Part shown: positions 1 to 7,049 of the stretch, piece by piece | Layout: each line of letters begins with the position of its first letter | Position numbering within the stretch: the first letter of the stretch is position 1 | NCBI RefSeq assembly: GCF_031453995.1 | Contig: NZ_JAVDPZ010000006.1 | Coordinates: 1-64,000 of the forward strand | DNA from: Nitrobacter vulgaris | Lineage (GTDB): Bacteria; Pseudomonadota; Alphaproteobacteria; Rhizobiales; Xanthobacteraceae | Length of the DNA stretch: 64,000 bases | Direction of reading: 5' to 3' | Position numbers and translations under genes: made by a program | The notes under the pieces: model-generated | Database searches by the model: none | Seen by the model: the letters and a program-made list of their open reading frames with translations, nothing else | What the model was told of the DNA's origin: nothing

Positions 1-45
1 TGCGGGATCCATCCAAAAATGAAGCTGACGGTGAAGGTGAACTGA
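1..45 (+). CDS. C-terminal end of a cupredoxin-like copper protein (partial)
   Basis: Frame 1 is open from the window edge and ends at a TGA at 43-45. The visible tail reads CGIHPKMKLTVKVN. A Cys-x-x-His-x-x-Met cluster followed by a final beta strand is how blue-copper (cupredoxin) domains end, with Cys, His and Met as copper ligands. Only 14 codons are present, so the size, signal peptide and exact family are unknown. It converges on the membrane protein gene that ends at position 70. A small copper protein would fit beside the cytochrome c peroxidase nearby, but that link is inference. Confidence 0.55.
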   Translation, partial: CGIHPKMKLTVKVN

Positions 46-69
46 GTTTGTTTGCTGGCCCGCCCGGGG

Positions 70-1131
70 TTACAAAACCGTCGTATTGAACAGCGTCGCG
101 TGGCCGACGTAGTAGGCAAACAGCGTTGCGGCAAGTGCAGCGCAGAACCCGGCCGGAGCGGCGAGTGGAACACGCCGGTCGTTCTCTACTCGGCGGTCAT
201 CGGCAAGCACTGCGAACAGCACCGCAATGATGCCCGAATGCCCGATGGTGTCTATCTTTCCAAATTCCAGGCAAGCAGCGATGAACATACCCGCTAGAAT
301 TGCCGCTGCGCAGCGCCGGACCAGTGGCGTCCAGAGCAATGCAAATGCCAATACGAACTCAACGGCGCCAGCAGCACGCATATAGAACGCGGGATCAAAC
401 CCGAAAGTAATGCTCGGGTGCGTGATGAAGATCGGGTAACTCCACTGAGGATAGGCCCATTTTTCGACGGACGCCCACATCAGAGTCACCGCCGTCGCAT
501 AACGCATGATATCAATCGGCTCGATCCCGAAGAATTTCTTCTGAAGCCCCCTCAAAGCAAGATACGCTGCGATGCCCAGAAAGATTGGGTAGTCCGCCAA
601 ATGGAACATTCCGTAGTCGTGTATCGCCATGCCGAACAAGATGACGATGCCGAGCGCGGAGATCGGCAAAGTCCGCCTCCACAATAGGCAAATCGCGATT
701 GTGAACTGCAGGGGAGGGAGGAGCAGCGATTTGCTGGTCAATTCTGGCGTTAACAGGATGCCACCCAGCGTCCAAACACCGATGAAGAAAAAGAAGCAGA
801 ACGCACGCACCATTTCCTCAGTATGGAGGCGTATTCCAATGGTGACGCGATCCATTGACCGTAACATCGCTTCACCGAGAGGCGTCTTCTCGAGAAAGCA
901 ACCGGCAAGAAGTCCGACCGCGGCAATGAAGATTAGGATTTCGAAGTCCTGGCACAGCACGTTGGAGAGTTCCAGTGGCTGGCCCGCGACATCGTAAGCG
1001 CAGAACCATTTCACATGGGCGCTGGCACTGGCAGTGCTCGTCACAGCGAACAGCAAGGCGAGGAGACACCGGGCGAGGACAAGAGATGAGTTTCTCAGGA
1101 CGGGGATGCTCCGCTGAAGGTAGCCGTTCAT
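70..1131 (-). CDS. Multi-pass membrane protein, possibly DoxX-like
   Basis: The predicted protein has 353 residues. It has an N-terminal hydrophobic segment ending in Ala-Ser-Ala-His, which looks like a cleavable signal, followed by about eight hydrophobic segments. The C-terminal half, around residues 205-300 (a Met-Arg-Tyr-Ala start, a Glu-Lys-Trp pair, Phe-Tyr-Met-Arg-Ala-Ala-Gly, then Lys-Ile-Asp-Thr-Ile-Gly-His), resembles DoxX/SURF4-type four-helix membrane proteins. No catalytic motif is evident. The ATG at 1131 follows an AT-rich stretch that could hold a promoter. Neighbours are a convergent cupredoxin-like gene and, 0.7 kb away, a di-haem peroxidase. A role in redox or metal stress is only a guess. 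Confidence 0.75.
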   Translation of the reverse strand: MNGYLQRSIPVLRNSSLVLARCLLALLFAVTSTASASAHVKWFCAYDVAGQPLELSNVLCQDFEILIFIAAVGLLAGCFLEKTPLGEAMLRSMDRVTIGIRLHTEEMVRAFCFFFFIGVWTLGGILLTPELTSKSLLLPPLQFTIAICLLWRRTLPISALGIVILFGMAIHDYGMFHLADYPIFLGIAAYLALRGLQKKFFGIEPIDIMRYATAVTLMWASVEKWAYPQWSYPIFITHPSITFGFDPAFYMRAAGAVEFVLAFALLWTPLVRRCAAAILAGMFIAACLEFGKIDTIGHSGIIAVLFAVLADDRRVENDRRVPLAAPAGFCAALAATLFAYYVGHATLFNTTVL

Positions 1132-1370
1132 CGCGCAATCCAGGCAATTAACCAGAACGTGTTGGGAATTTATTTACTATACTGCAAATTGAATAGTTTG
1201 GAAGGCATGCCATTTAGCATGGTTAAAATTGGACAAAACCCGCGCGGAACTCGGGTTAGGGACCTACTAATTTGTAGGAGTTTCGAGGAGTCTGCGATTG
1301 GGGAACTCTGATGGCCAATCTATTCGTGTGATGAGTATGCTGTCTGCGACGCAAACTGAGCGAAGGTCGG

Positions 1371-1590
1371 ATGAGTACCACAAGGGCGCGGGCCACAAGT
1401 CTGATCGCCGACCGAAGATCGTCTCTATCGTCAACGACATGGGATCGACTCGGCCGTCTCAAAGATTGGCGCATCATCCGGGTTGCCATCCGCTACGACG
1501 CATTCCGCGCGCATCGTCTTCTCAGCAATCTGTACTGCAGCTACAGTCGCCTTTATTTCAATCAATGAGTCCCCATTCAGCGGCGCTTCT
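1371..1590 (+). mobile_element. Degenerate remnant of an IS5-family transposase C-terminus
   Basis: Translation gives RLGRLKDWRIIRVAIRYD in one frame and, after a frame change, IVFSAICTAATVAFIS in another. IS5-type transposases commonly end with a block of the type GRLKDWRRIATRYDR followed by FFSAICIAATV. The two halves lie in different frames, and no transposase N-terminus or terminal inverted repeats were seen, so this is a dead fragment. The rest of the gene-free stretch 1132-1671 shows an AT-rich segment (1150-1280) just upstream of the leftward membrane protein gene and nothing else I can name. Confidence 0.5.
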
Positions 1591-1671
1591 CTTTCAAATT
1601 TTAGGTATTGGAACCACGAGATATCAATTTTTTTGACCTATCGTTTATGTAAGCGAGAGGCGGAGATTGGG

Positions 1672-1836
1672 ATGTTTGTCCTATTGAGTGTCGCGGCTAT
1701 TTTGGCCGGGGTTGTACTGGCGTGGGCTGCGGATAGACACACCGTCCATTTGGAAACACTCGAGACCTGCGCGGGTATATCGCTTTTTGCCGGCTTCGGT
1801 CTATTAGGTGCTTTGCTATCGCATTTGGCCGCGTGA
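1672..1836 (+). CDS. Small single-pass or hairpin membrane protein, unknown
   Basis: A 54-codon gene begins at the ATG at 1672, preceded by a purine-rich GAGAGGCGGAG that can serve as a ribosome-binding site. The same frame is open upstream to 1483, but that part overlaps the transposase remnant and is unlikely to be translated. The protein is almost entirely hydrophobic, with two segments at roughly residues 2-20 and 32-50 separated by a short polar stretch (Asp-Arg-His-Thr-Val-His-Leu-Glu). I do not recognise a family. It converges with the cytochrome c peroxidase gene that ends at 1866. Confidence 0.5.
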   Translation: MFVLLSVAAILAGVVLAWAADRHTVHLETLETCAGISLFAGFGLLGALLSHLAA

Positions 1837-1865
1837 TCGAACGAGGCAGATTTTTCGCGATGGAT

Positions 1866-2897
1866 TTATTGAGTGGGTCCAGATAGCCGCGCACTAGGCG
1901 AGTCGGCGGTCAATGTTTGTAGAAATTCAATGAGCGCCTTCTTATCGGCTTCCGTCAGCGAGAGTGGTTCAATGGAAGGCGAGCGGCTAGGTCGATCGAT
2001 GCCGCCTCTATTGTATAACTCGATCACGCCTTCCAAAGTCGGAATCGAGCCATCGTGCATGTAGGGTGCACGCTTCGCGACGTTGCGTAACGTCGGAGTC
2101 TTGAAGGCGTAGCGCAGCATCTCTGATTTCGGAAAAATTCGGCCCCTTCCAATATCGGCGCCGGTCGCAGTACCAATGTCCTGAAAGGATCCATCAGTGA
2201 ACGATGGGCCGCTGTGGCAGTGCGAGCAATGGGCTTTGCCGTTGAACAGCGCAAACCCGCGCTTGGCTTCGGTAGAAATGGCCGTCTCGTCGCCCGCAAT
2301 CCAGCGATCGAACGGTGCTTCACCGGCGACGATGGTGCGTTGGTAGATTCCCAACGCCTTCTCAATTCTGGTTCGTGTGATAGCGCCTTTCCCGAAGGCG
2401 GCGTTAAAGGCGGCAACATATCTCGGCGCGTGGCGCAGGCGTCGCACCAGTTCACGTTCTGTGATGTCCATGATCTGCGGACTCACCAATGGCTTGAAGG
2501 CCACCGACTCGAGATCCGGAAATTTTCCATCCCAGCCAAGAATATCAACGAACGCGATGTCAATTAATGTGGGCGTACGAATCTTAAGTCCCGCCGGGTC
2601 TTCGCCGACCGCCTGCGGCAAGCCGTCTGCCCATGATTTCGACGGGTCATGACATGACGCACAGGAGATCTTGCGCGATCCTGAAAGGATGGGATCGAAG
2701 AACAGCATCCTGCCAAGATCAGCCTTGGCGGGAGTGTAGGGATTGCTGTCCGGAAATGGGATCTTTGCCGGGCGTTGATAGTCGGACTTGACCTTATCAG
2801 AGATGAGGCCAGAACTATCCGTTTCTTCGGCCGCTGAAAAATTAAGCGGAACGCAGGCAAGCAACGCTGCGATAAGAAGCCCAGTCCGTCGTGTCAT
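1866..2897 (-). CDS. Di-haem cytochrome c peroxidase (MauG/CcpA family)
   Basis: The 343-residue protein has an N-terminal signal peptide (Met-Thr-Arg-Arg then a hydrophobic stretch ending near Phe-Ser-Ala-Ala) and two c-type haem motifs, CASCH (about residue 79) and CSHCH (about residue 224). Surrounding blocks are typical of bacterial di-haem peroxidases: LGRMLFFDPILSGSRKISC, RTPTLIDIAF, and FKTPTLRNVAKRAPYMHDGS near residue 268. The family reduces hydrogen peroxide in the periplasm with electrons from a small cytochrome or cupredoxin. MauG-like substrate oxidation is the alternative. It is followed by the convergent small membrane gene. No paired electron donor is encoded next to it other than the cupredoxin fragment at the window edge. 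Confidence 0.93.
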   Translation of the reverse strand: MTRRTGLLIAALLACVPLNFSAAEETDSSGLISDKVKSDYQRPAKIPFPDSNPYTPAKADLGRMLFFDPILSGSRKISCASCHDPSKSWADGLPQAVGEDPAGLKIRTPTLIDIAFVDILGWDGKFPDLESVAFKPLVSPQIMDITERELVRRLRHAPRYVAAFNAAFGKGAITRTRIEKALGIYQRTIVAGEAPFDRWIAGDETAISTEAKRGFALFNGKAHCSHCHSGPSFTDGSFQDIGTATGADIGRGRIFPKSEMLRYAFKTPTLRNVAKRAPYMHDGSIPTLEGVIELYNRGGIDRPSRSPSIEPLSLTEADKKALIEFLQTLTADSPSARLSGPTQ

Positions 2898-2969
2898 GTA
2901 GCACCAAGTTTGACGATAGCCTGATATACTTTCCTAATGCTTAAAGATTGATGGCAGGGTTCGGGGAAG

Positions 2970-3179
2970 CTAGGGCGCACGCAAGTCACATTTGAAAATC
3001 AGCTCCGCGATCCGCGAAATGTCGAGCAAGCGTCGCAGGATTTCCCCACGACTCGGCTTTGTCGCCCAGCTCGTTACCATGTTTCCCTGAGGACTTACGG
3101 CAACCGTTGCGTCATTCCCAACGTATCTGAACGTAGGAATGCGCAAGGTCCCGGCCAAACACGTTCGGAGAATTATCCT
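2970..3179 (-). pseudogene. Possible C-terminal remnant of a polymorphic toxin
   Basis: The frame is open between stops at 3180-3182 and 2970. It encodes a block resembling the ends of secreted polymorphic toxins (FRYVGNDATVAVSPQGNMVT followed by SWATKP, near residues 20-45). There is no credible ATG; only a TTG at 3158 is available, and no secretion or repeat domain precedes it. It lies just downstream of the Imm27-type immunity gene on the same strand, whereas toxins normally precede their immunity genes. I treat it as a scrambled relic. It could instead be a chance open frame. The rest of 2898-3221 shows nothing else. Confidence 0.3.
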
Positions 3180-3221
3180 CTATCGCTCATCTCGCGATTG
3201 CTAAAAACGGGCTACTTGGTC

Positions 3222-3512
3222 CTAAGTTTCGACGAAACCGTATTTCTGGCGCGCTTCTTCGGGCGATATCACTCGCAAACGAGGTGGTCCTCCCCTGTGA
3301 CGTTCGCTCTGAGGGTAATCGAGTTCCCAGAGCCTTCCATCATTGGGATCGCGATAGAGAGTGAGCCACCCGCTTGCATCGCGCCCGATCTCAACAAGAT
3401 GCGATTTGGTAAGCGCCACGATCAGCATGTTGACATCATCAGCGACGAGGCGGCCATCCTTCAACACCCACTGACCAATCAGCATCGTTTCATCAGGTTC
3501 GATGTTCATCAT
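3222..3512 (-). CDS. Imm27-type immunity protein
   Basis: The 96-residue cytoplasmic protein contains IGQWVLKDGRLVADDVN, then GWLTLYRDPNDGRLWELDYP, then GGPPRLRVISPEEARQKY. These blocks match what I recall of the Imm27 immunity family, which neutralises nuclease-type polymorphic toxins from contact-dependent or type VI systems. The start at 3512 encodes Met-Met-Asn, so the second Met is also possible. No intact toxin gene is adjacent, only the possible remnant at 2970-3179, so this is an orphan immunity gene that could protect against toxins from neighbouring strains. Confidence 0.7.
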   Translation of the reverse strand: MMNIEPDETMLIGQWVLKDGRLVADDVNMLIVALTKSHLVEIGRDASGWLTLYRDPNDGRLWELDYPQSERHRGGPPRLRVISPEEARQKYGFVET

Positions 3513-3620
3513 GGCACCGCCATCGCTAGACCGACCGCCGATCCCCGACTACGACCATCTGCGCCGACTCCAATCAGGCGGGTCAACGCTCACTCTGCCG
3601 AGTCGCTATATCCGATATGA

Positions 3621-4082
3621 TTAGTGCCCTGTCACAAGGCCGCTGCGGTCAGGGCGTGCAATGAGCCAGAAGAACAAGGCAGCCACTGCCCCGCAGATCA
3701 TCACCAGCGGAATTTGGACCGCCGCAGTGTTCAAAAATTTCGTCGGTAATCCCCACGAACCATTTGATGAGTATTCGGGGAGCAGCACGTATACTACATA
3801 AATCACGAGTCCCAGAAGCGCTCCGGCGGCCACGTAAACCGGCAAACCATTCCAGCCGCGCGACCTAAGAAAGATGAATAAAGGCACCCCAAAAACAACG
3901 GTGACCGGATATCCAAGCACTGCGGAGAGGCCGATTATCCACGCCGCTTCAGACAATTCTCGTAGACCAAAGCCGATTGCTTCGATGCGAAACGGTGCCG
4001 CGAGAATCGCTGCCAGCAGACCTGGCGTTATCGGGGCAACGAGGAAGCCAAGAACCGCTCTGAGCCACATCGAATTGGTCAT
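3621..4082 (-). CDS. Membrane protein of unknown function
   Basis: This 153-residue protein has four predicted membrane segments: roughly residues 8-28, 45-70, 80-100 and 118-143. It ends in a short basic/polar tail (Ala-Arg-Pro-Asp-Arg-Ser-Gly). No motif is recognised. The ATG at 4082 is the first in frame. It sits between the orphan immunity gene and the left attachment repeat of the tRNA-Phe island at 4258, so it probably belongs to the older chromosomal flank or to an earlier insertion layer. Confidence 0.6.
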   Translation of the reverse strand: MTNSMWLRAVLGFLVAPITPGLLAAILAAPFRIEAIGFGLRELSEAAWIIGLSAVLGYPVTVVFGVPLFIFLRSRGWNGLPVYVAAGALLGLVIYVVYVLLPEYSSNGSWGLPTKFLNTAAVQIPLVMICGAVAALFFWLIARPDRSGLVTGH

Positions 4083-4257
4083 CGCAGATCGTTTCCTACT
4101 TGGAAGAAAAAACCTGGTCGGCCCAACTCTCGTTGATGTTTGTGCTCGTCATTGCACCATTCGAGCACTCTACTAGCACCCATATCGTACGCAGCGACGG
4201 TACATCACCACGATGGGCGATACGGCCAGTTCGAACTCATTGATTTTCTTTGATGAA

Positions 4258-4277
4258 ATGGTGCCCAGGGGCGGGAT
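4258..4277. repeat. attL: left 20-bp direct repeat of the tRNA-Phe 3' end
   Basis: The sequence atggtgcccaggggcgggat occurs here and again at 10472-10491, where it is the 3' end of the intact tRNA-Phe gene (CCA, discriminator, acceptor strand and part of the T-arm). This copy has no tRNA attached. A 3'-tRNA duplicate at the far end of an element that carries an integrase is the classic footprint of site-specific integration by a tyrosine recombinase. Confidence 0.9.
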
Positions 4278-4311
4278 GCTTCAAGTGAACGATTTCAGCT
4301 ACTTAGAGCAA

Positions 4312-4369
4312 GGTGGGACACTTCGATCTTCCCGCATTTTATTGGGTTTTTCGCTCTGAGTGTCCCACC
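4312..4369. repeat. Inverted GGTGGGACACT repeats near attL (candidate integrase arm sites)
   Basis: GGTGGGACACTT at 4312-4323 and its reverse complement AGTGTCCCACC at 4359-4369 face each other 35 bp inside the left end. The same pair, in reversed order, occurs at 10385-10430 near the right end. Repeats of this kind flanking an attachment core are typical of arm-type binding sites for a tyrosine recombinase or its excisionase. This is inferred from position and symmetry only. Confidence 0.55.
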
Positions 4370-4413
4370 GGTTCGATTCCCGATAGCGGCATCGAACCGC
4401 AGCCGTGCCGGCT

Positions 4414-5958
4414 CTAGGCGGCCTGGTCGAGCGACCACTGAACGCGCTCGGCGATAAATGCCGCGAAGGGTTTGATGTCGTTCTCGGTGCTCGCGCTTTC
4501 GAGCGCCTTTAGATATTTCTCGCGGTCCTCAACACGGATGACCGTCCAGCGATAGCCGCCGGACGCGAGCATTGCGTTCATAAGGAAGCGCGCCATGCGC
4601 CCGTTACCGTCGGGATAGGGATGGATGTAGCCGAAGAGCCAGTGACCCAGGACAGCGCGCACAGAAGGCTCGGTCTCGGCCTCAAGCAGGTCGAAGAGCG
4701 TGCGCATCGCGTCCGGCACAGATTCCCAACGCACCGGAACGTGGCGTGAGCCGCGCAGATACACAGGATGCTGCCGATAGCCCGCCAGAGCACCGGCCCG
4801 TAACAAGCCGGCCGCGACGGACGGCTGGAACAGCTCGCGATACCAGTCCCGATGAGCGGTGCGCACAAGCGGTCCGGCAGGTGCCCCCTTGATGATTTCC
4901 GCGATAGACTCTTTGACCTTCTGAAAGGCCTGCCAATAGCCCCTCGCCGCCAGCGCATCGCGGTTCTTCCGGTCGGCTTCGTCTTCTTCGGGATTCCAGT
5001 TTCCCGCTTTCACCTTATCGATAAGCTCAGGCGTGACGCTGTACCCTTCAATGGATAGCGAATGGTAGGCATCGCTTTGATAGATGTCCTCGACAAACTT
5101 CAGAAAGGCTGCCGTATCCTGCGGCAAGCCGGGAGCCTGCGGAAAAGACGCAGCCACGGTCTCGCGGGCGGATTCCCAAAGGGCCCGCACACGCCCAACG
5201 ATGGGCGGAGTTCCGGGAGATAGGTGGCCGAAGGGCTGCGCTGCGTTGAGGGGATCAGTCTCGCGCACATCGTAACCGGCGCCCTTCATGGTCTTGACGA
5301 TTTCGTCGGCGGCATCGGTCCTGCCTATACGGCGGAATGCGCCCGCCAGCCGTCCAGCAACGACGGAATGCCCGCCATCCAGCAACCGGCTGAGAATTTC
5401 GGAAGTGTCTCTCACCGCCGAGAGGATGACCTGTGCTTCGATCGGGTATCGCGCATAGAATCCTTCCGGGACCCGGATCAGCGCGGCGGCCTGCGTGTAG
5501 AGCCGTAAGCCGTCCTTCTCCGTGAGGTCGCTATCGGCGGGCATGTCCTTCTGCTTGAGATCGTATAGCGACGTGCCAAATAGCAGGTTGATGGTGTTGT
5601 TTGTTCCCTTAGGAGTGTAGGTCACTACCTGGGTCGGGATAACGGTGTGCTCGGCATGCAGCAGCAGGGATTGTTCCGGCGAAAGATGCCAGTCTCTGCC
5701 GAAGCGTTCGTCGCAATAGCGCGCACAGAATTCCCAGAAGGAGGCGTACCAGGGGGTCGTATCGGCAGGCTTGGTGCCGGGGCTCGTCGACATGAGCCAG
5801 CCCTTGATCACCTCCCGCAGGAAGCCCTGCTCAAGCAGCCGCTCCCGATCGGCGCGTTTGAGCTCGCTCGACTGGAACACGCGGCGGCCATCCTTTTGCA
5901 GCTCCTTGAGGCTGCTCAGGGAAGCCGCAAGCTTCTCGTTCGGCGTCGCCATGGTCAT
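4414..5958 (-). CDS. Fic family protein (class II) with N-terminal winged-helix-like domain
   Basis: The 514-residue protein has a C-terminal Fic core with HPYPDGNGRMARFL at about residues 443-456, the catalytic HxFx(D/E)GNGRxxR motif of enzymes that AMPylate target hydroxyls. Upstream, at about residue 302, SLSIEG fits the inhibitory (S/T)xxxE(G/N) motif of class II Fic proteins, whose Glu blocks productive ATP binding until relieved. The first 100 or so residues (SLKELQKDGRRVFQSSELKR, then LEQGFLREVIKGWLM) look like a winged-helix DNA-binding unit, as in AbiEi-type regulators. Starts at 5958 and 5952 are both ATG. It is monocistronic and divergent from the HipB-like gene. The self-inhibitory motif would remove the need for a separate antitoxin; none is adjacent. 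Confidence 0.9.
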   Translation of the reverse strand: MTMATPNEKLAASLSSLKELQKDGRRVFQSSELKRADRERLLEQGFLREVIKGWLMSTSPGTKPADTTPWYASFWEFCARYCDERFGRDWHLSPEQSLLLHAEHTVIPTQVVTYTPKGTNNTINLLFGTSLYDLKQKDMPADSDLTEKDGLRLYTQAAALIRVPEGFYARYPIEAQVILSAVRDTSEILSRLLDGGHSVVAGRLAGAFRRIGRTDAADEIVKTMKGAGYDVRETDPLNAAQPFGHLSPGTPPIVGRVRALWESARETVAASFPQAPGLPQDTAAFLKFVEDIYQSDAYHSLSIEGYSVTPELIDKVKAGNWNPEEDEADRKNRDALAARGYWQAFQKVKESIAEIIKGAPAGPLVRTAHRDWYRELFQPSVAAGLLRAGALAGYRQHPVYLRGSRHVPVRWESVPDAMRTLFDLLEAETEPSVRAVLGHWLFGYIHPYPDGNGRMARFLMNAMLASGGYRWTVIRVEDREKYLKALESASTENDIKPFAAFIAERVQWSLDQAA

Positions 5959-6240
5959 TCTCCCGGGCGGGGCAATTCAAGTTTTTTCCGCCGCATTGAT
6001 ACAAGTATATTATGACGAACGATGACAAGTCAATTATGCTGTGTGAGCTCAAGCTTTTAATGCTAAAACTTCAAAAAATACAACCATGTCAATTGCTTGC
6101 ATCGACAATCCTGCGGCTCCGCTTCCCCTCTTAGAGCCGTGCGGCTGACTCTCGCAGACGCGCAGGTTCCATTCAACCTTGCCGCTTATGTGTCCTTTCC
6201 GATAACTTCATTTTATCGCCCCTAACGCATAATCTCGGAA
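5959..6240. other. AT-rich divergent intergenic region between fic and hipB
   Basis: No gene is visible. The stretch 6000-6105 is clearly richer in A and T than its surroundings and sits directly upstream of fic, so it probably carries the fic promoter. At 6190-6240, half-sites related to the hipB operator recur (CGATAA and TTATCG around 6200-6220, then CGCATA and TATGCG around 6224-6245), suggesting several binding sites for the HipB-like regulator. Confidence 0.4.
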
Positions 6241-6285
6241 TATGCGCCAAATCCGATATTGCTTTTTTATCGGAATTGGCGCATA
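6241..6285. promoter_or_regulatory. 45-bp near-perfect palindrome: likely HipB operator
   Basis: Arms of 18 bp (tatgcgccaaatccgata and tatcggaattggcgcata) surround a 9-base spacer and differ at one position. The palindrome ends 19 bp before the hipB start codon, where a repressor would block transcription. HipB-type antitoxins autoregulate by binding palindromes upstream of their own operon. The same structure could form a hairpin in RNA, but it lacks a following U-run. Confidence 0.6.
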
Positions 6286-6304
6286 ATGAGGGCGGAGTGA
6301 AGAA

Positions 6305-6556
6305 ATGGCCGACCTCGCCCGTACACCGAACCAGATCGGAAACCTGATCCGCCGCGCCCGGAAGAAGCGCGGCCTCAGCCAGTCGCAACTCGGCGAACTG
6401 GCGGGCCTGCGCCAGGAGACGATCTCGCTAATCGAGACCGGCAACCCGGCAGCGAAGCTGGAGACCATCCTCGCCGTCCTGACCGCTCTCGACCTTGAAT
6501 TCCGGATCGTCCCGCGCAGCAAGGGCACTGCCGCCGAGCTTGAGGACATTTTCTGA
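6305..6556 (+). CDS. hipB: HipB-like XRE-family transcriptional regulator (orphan antitoxin)
   Basis: The 83-residue protein has one helix-turn-helix of the Cro/CI type at residues 11-65 (IGNLIRRARKKRGLSQSQLG then LRQETISLIETG). The C-terminal strand DLEFRIVPR is typical of HipB, where it forms the dimer beta-lid. The ATG at 6305 lies 19 bp after a long palindrome that is probably its operator. The stop TGA overlaps the next ATG by one base (TGATG at 6554-6558), the coupling expected for hipB-hipA, but that second reading frame leaves the HipA pattern after about eight codons. HipB normally neutralises the HipA kinase toxin; here it would act only as a repressor. Confidence 0.8.
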   Translation: MADLARTPNQIGNLIRRARKKRGLSQSQLGELAGLRQETISLIETGNPAAKLETILAVLTALDLEFRIVPRSKGTAAELEDIF

Positions 6557-6579
6557 TGCCCCGGCGTCCCCGCCACGCA
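6556..6579 (+). pseudogene. Stub of hipA: first eight codons
   Basis: The ATG overlapping the hipB stop starts MPRRPRHA. That resembles the conserved beginning of hipA genes that follow hipB (MPRRP-x-HA-x-L). From about 6580 the sequence switches to antisense excisionase-like sequence, so the kinase body is gone. The identification rests on a short match plus the overlap with hipB. Confidence 0.4.
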
Positions 6580-6580
6580 C

Positions 6581-6625
6581 AAGAAGTTCCGCCACCTCCC
6601 GGATCGTCAGGATTTCGTCGGCCAC
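6581..6625 (-). pseudogene. Stub of an excisionase-type helix-turn-helix gene
   Basis: Reading leftward from an ATG at 6625 gives MADEILTIREVAELL, the usual opening of small MerR/AlpA-like DNA-binding proteins annotated as helix-turn-helix or excisionase. Right after this the frame runs antisense into hipB and loses all similarity. The break coincides with the end of the hipA stub at 6580, which marks a deletion or recombination junction. Confidence 0.45.
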
Positions 6626-6915
6626 GCGTTCGCCTCAGATCGACTCCGTCGAATTATAGGGAAGATCGGAGAGAATCCGAGAAAAAAGTTCCGTTGCGAG
6701 ACTGATGACGTCAGCCTTGCGACCCCTTGTGCAACGGTCAAAGGATCGGGAGCGACCATGGGGGATCGCTAGATTTCCATAATCAATTCCGGCCGCGAGT
6801 TGCCACACCTGCCACAAGTGAATCGCGCTTGCCACAAGCTCGCCACAAGGCGAGACGGGCGGAAACGGACAATGGCGGATTTCCGCGGGTTTCCGAGGGC
6901 AGGCCATTTGTGGCA
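6626..6915. other. Gene-free stretch with TGCCACAA repeats
   Basis: No credible gene is seen. Copies of (T/C)TGCCACAA occur at 6800-6807, 6810-6818, 6829-6838 and 6841-6848 (as CGCCACAAG), and inverted at 6907-6915. Two more lie at 7061-7080 on the other side of the tRNA-Val segment. These look like arm-type sites for the neighbouring integrase. Confidence 0.5.
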
Positions 6916-6943
6916 GAAACGGCCCTTGAAGGGCCGTTTCTTT
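6916..6943 (+). terminator. Rho-independent terminator-like hairpin
   Basis: A perfect 10-bp stem (gaaacggccc / gggccgtttc) with loop TTGAA at 6916-6940 is followed by TTT. It would stop rightward transcription before the tRNA-Val segment. No gene immediately upstream on the plus strand needs it, so it may be a relic or a boundary element. Confidence 0.5.
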
Positions 6944-6976
6944 CCGTAACTTTCAGCTAAGTCATTGATTTTAAAA

Positions 6977-7019
6977 TGGTGGGCGGTACAAGGATTGAAC
7001 TTGTGACCCCTTGCGTGTC
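6977..7019 (-). repeat. 43-bp 3' segment of a tRNA-Val-like gene (attachment core)
   Basis: Read on the minus strand, this is the 3' part of a tRNA: GACAC as the end of an anticodon loop, a stem strand GCAAG, a variable loop, a T-arm ACAAG-TTCAATC-CTTGT, acceptor strand ACCGCCC, A and CCA. GAC at the anticodon position suggests tRNA-Val(GAC). The 5' half does not match a tRNA, so this is not a functional gene. The segment lies 31 bp from the integrase pseudogene at 7050-8271, as an integrase's own attachment core would. Confidence 0.65.
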
Positions 7020-7049
7020 GAGCAGATAAAAAGTCAATTGGATCAGTAG

